This document shows, one piece after another, positions 33,572 to 34,529 of a stretch of DNA of 34,529 nucleotides. The first letter of the stretch is position 1; every line of letters begins with the position of its first letter. The notes beneath the pieces were generated by a model. It saw only the letters and a program-made list of their open reading frames with translations, was not told where the DNA came from and made no database searches. The position numbers were made by a program, and so were the translations under genes. The stretch comes from Verrucomicrobiia bacterium (lineage in GTDB: Bacteria > Verrucomicrobiota > Verrucomicrobiia > Limisphaerales > UBA8199). The stretch lies in assembly GCA_035946615.1 (NCBI GenBank), contig DASYZB010000091.1, positions 1 to 34,529 of the forward strand, written 5' to 3'.

Positions 33572-34375
33572 CTACTTGGCTGGCGAGGAGGCGCGCAGCC
33601 GCAGCCAGGCCAAGTCGGGATTCTTGGGCGATGGCTCGTCGTGCCGATGGTAATCCAGCGAGAAGGCGCGGATCGTTCGAGGGTCCTGCCATCGATGGAA
33701 TTCAACATGAGCATCGGCGAATGAAACCACACCGCCCTGGTTATGGGAACTGTTGGGGAAATTGAAGAAGCTGTCGCGGGTCATGTAGATTCCGAAATAG
33801 GGCCAGCAAATGCTGTCGGGCTGCACATCCAGGAACGTCAGCAACCCGGCGGGCATATCGACTCCCGTTTGGGATTGTTTGTGAAAAACCGTGAACGCCG
33901 AGGAAAGCCGCGTATCCCACTCCCCGGCCCACCCGCAGTAACAGTTCAGGGAATAACTGCGCAGCCGGGGATAAGGGCGGCCCGAAATCATAATGGTGTC
34001 ACGGTCCGTCGGGCACAAATACACCCTGCGGTCCTGAAGATAATTGGCGAACAGCGCGAATTTGGGGTCAAGAATGAGCGTCAGGTTGGTGTTATCCAGG
34101 ACGTGGAAGAAAGCCCCCTGAACCCAAAGCTTTCGCACCGGGTTGGGTGGGTCGTTCATGCCATTGAGCGCGAGGCTATCCGCGTTGTCCGTGGCGTACA
34201 TTGTCCAGATGGCCATCAGTTGCTTCTGGTTATTGGTGCATTGAACCCGTTTAGACGCGGCCTTGGCCCGGGCCAGGGAAGGCAGCAGCAATGCCGCCAG
34301 GATGGCAATCACGGCGATAACCACCAGCAACTCGACCAGTGTAAACCCAAGGCCGCCCTGCTTTGTGCCTCGCAT
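33572..34375 (-). CDS. type II secretion/type IV pilus pseudopilin-like protein (H-X9-DG type)
   Basis: 267 residues. The N-terminus is a prepilin leader: a short basic segment, G10, then [27 protein letters not shown], with cleavage after G10 and the conserved E15. Then QCTNNQKQL and YATDN follow, and near the C-terminus [19 protein letters not shown], the H-x(n)-D motif of the DUF1559/H-X9-DG pseudopilin-like family. These are very numerous in Verrucomicrobiota and Planctomycetota. They are presumed minor pseudopilins or surface proteins; specific roles are unknown. Positions around the YLCPTDRDT and [10 protein letters not shown] segments are typical. The palindromic mobile element copy 3 begins about 70 bases upstream of its start. 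Confidence 0.92.
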   Translation of the reverse strand: MRGTKQGGLGFTLVELLVVIAVIAILAALLLPSLARAKAASKRVQCTNNQKQLMAIWTMYATDNADSLALNGMNDPPNPVRKLWVQGAFFHVLDNTNLTLILDPKFALFANYLQDRRVYLCPTDRDTIMISGRPYPRLRSYSLNCYCGWAGEWDTRLSSAFTVFHKQSQTGVDMPAGLLTFLDVQPDSICWPYFGIYMTRDSFFNFPNSSHNQGGVVSFADAHVEFHRWQDPRTIRAFSLDYHRHDEPSPKNPDLAWLRLRASSPAK

Positions 34376-34448
34376 AGCTCGTTTCGGGATGATTATCTAC
34401 TTCTACACTTGCCCCCCGGCGATTGCAAGCCTGGGAAGTGGTGAGGAA

Positions 34449-34529
34449 GTATCCCCTCAGTGACTACGGGGCTGCCGGCTGAAGCCGGCGTTCCGGACGC
34501 GCGGAACGCCGCCTTTAGGCGGCAGCGCC
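34449..34529 (+). mobile_element. 101-bp palindromic mobile element, copy 3, cut by window end
   Basis: The first 81 bases of the element are present in the same orientation as copy 1. They match copy 2 except for three changes at positions 4-6 (GTATCC instead of GTAATG). The full element would end at 34549, outside the window. The eight bases before it are GTGAGGAA (34441-34448); whether they are duplicated on the far side cannot be seen. Confidence 0.75.

Noticed and set aside
32534-33724. A 396-residue plus-strand reading frame
   Set aside because: Its first part is antisense to the heparinase gene, whose signal peptide and HNHND motif are clear. Only the stretch after 33239 resembles a protein, and that is listed as a GH42 relic.

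Overview
The window looks like the chromosome of a heterotrophic Verrucomicrobiota bacterium, probably of the Pedosphaerales/Limisphaerales type. No marker gene proves this. The case rests on the combination: twin-arginine Gfo/Idh-type oxidoreductases, a pseudopilin of the H-X9-DG type, a giant autotransporter-associated beta-strand-repeat protein, large secreted glycan-active enzymes, small secreted proteins ending in a shared Y...W...FFR module, and many short palindromic intergenic elements in GC-rich DNA.

Layout. 1-2640: two coupled small secreted proteins (370-1588), a GC-rich non-coding stretch, a small exported protein and a minus-strand 67-residue protein. 2755-6052: a plus-strand membrane cluster with a zinc-ribbon membrane protein, a four-helix membrane protein, a radical SAM enzyme resembling tetraether-lipid synthase (Tes), an overlapping divergent Lgt-like membrane transferase, and tatA. 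6109-7118 (minus): nrdR and an overlapping gene of unknown function. 7140-7560: two different palindromic elements. 7564-10614: a membrane protein, a class V aminotransferase and an M32 carboxypeptidase, closed by a hairpin terminator facing a 59-residue membrane protein (10699-10878, minus). 11099-14539: a double PRC-barrel protein, glycyl-tRNA synthetase and a DUF2127-like membrane protein. 14561-18838: a Tat-exported Gfo/Idh oxidoreductase, a D-Ala-D-Ala carboxypeptidase and a Tat-exported protein of unknown function. 19003-34375: an exported, glycan-oriented region with a frameshifted small secreted protein, a GH29 alpha-L-fucosidase, a 2260-residue beta-strand-repeat protein, a parallel beta-helix protein, a heparinase II/III-like lyase, the relic of a GH42 beta-galactosidase and a pseudopilin.

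How it fits together. Much of the window encodes exported proteins. tatA lies near two genes with twin-arginine signals. The right half suggests breakdown of fucose-containing and uronic-acid-containing polysaccharides. The Tes-like/Lgt-like pair suggests an unusual modification of membrane lipids or lipid-linked products.

Most notable non-coding observation: a 101-bp palindromic element occurs twice complete (7407-7507 and 10936-11036) and once cut by the window end (34449-34529). Each complete copy is flanked by its own perfect 8-bp direct repeat (GCGTACGG; CATGGAAC). That is the signature of a transposed, non-autonomous mobile element. A second family of three hairpins downstream of stop codons keeps its base pairing although the stem sequence differs.
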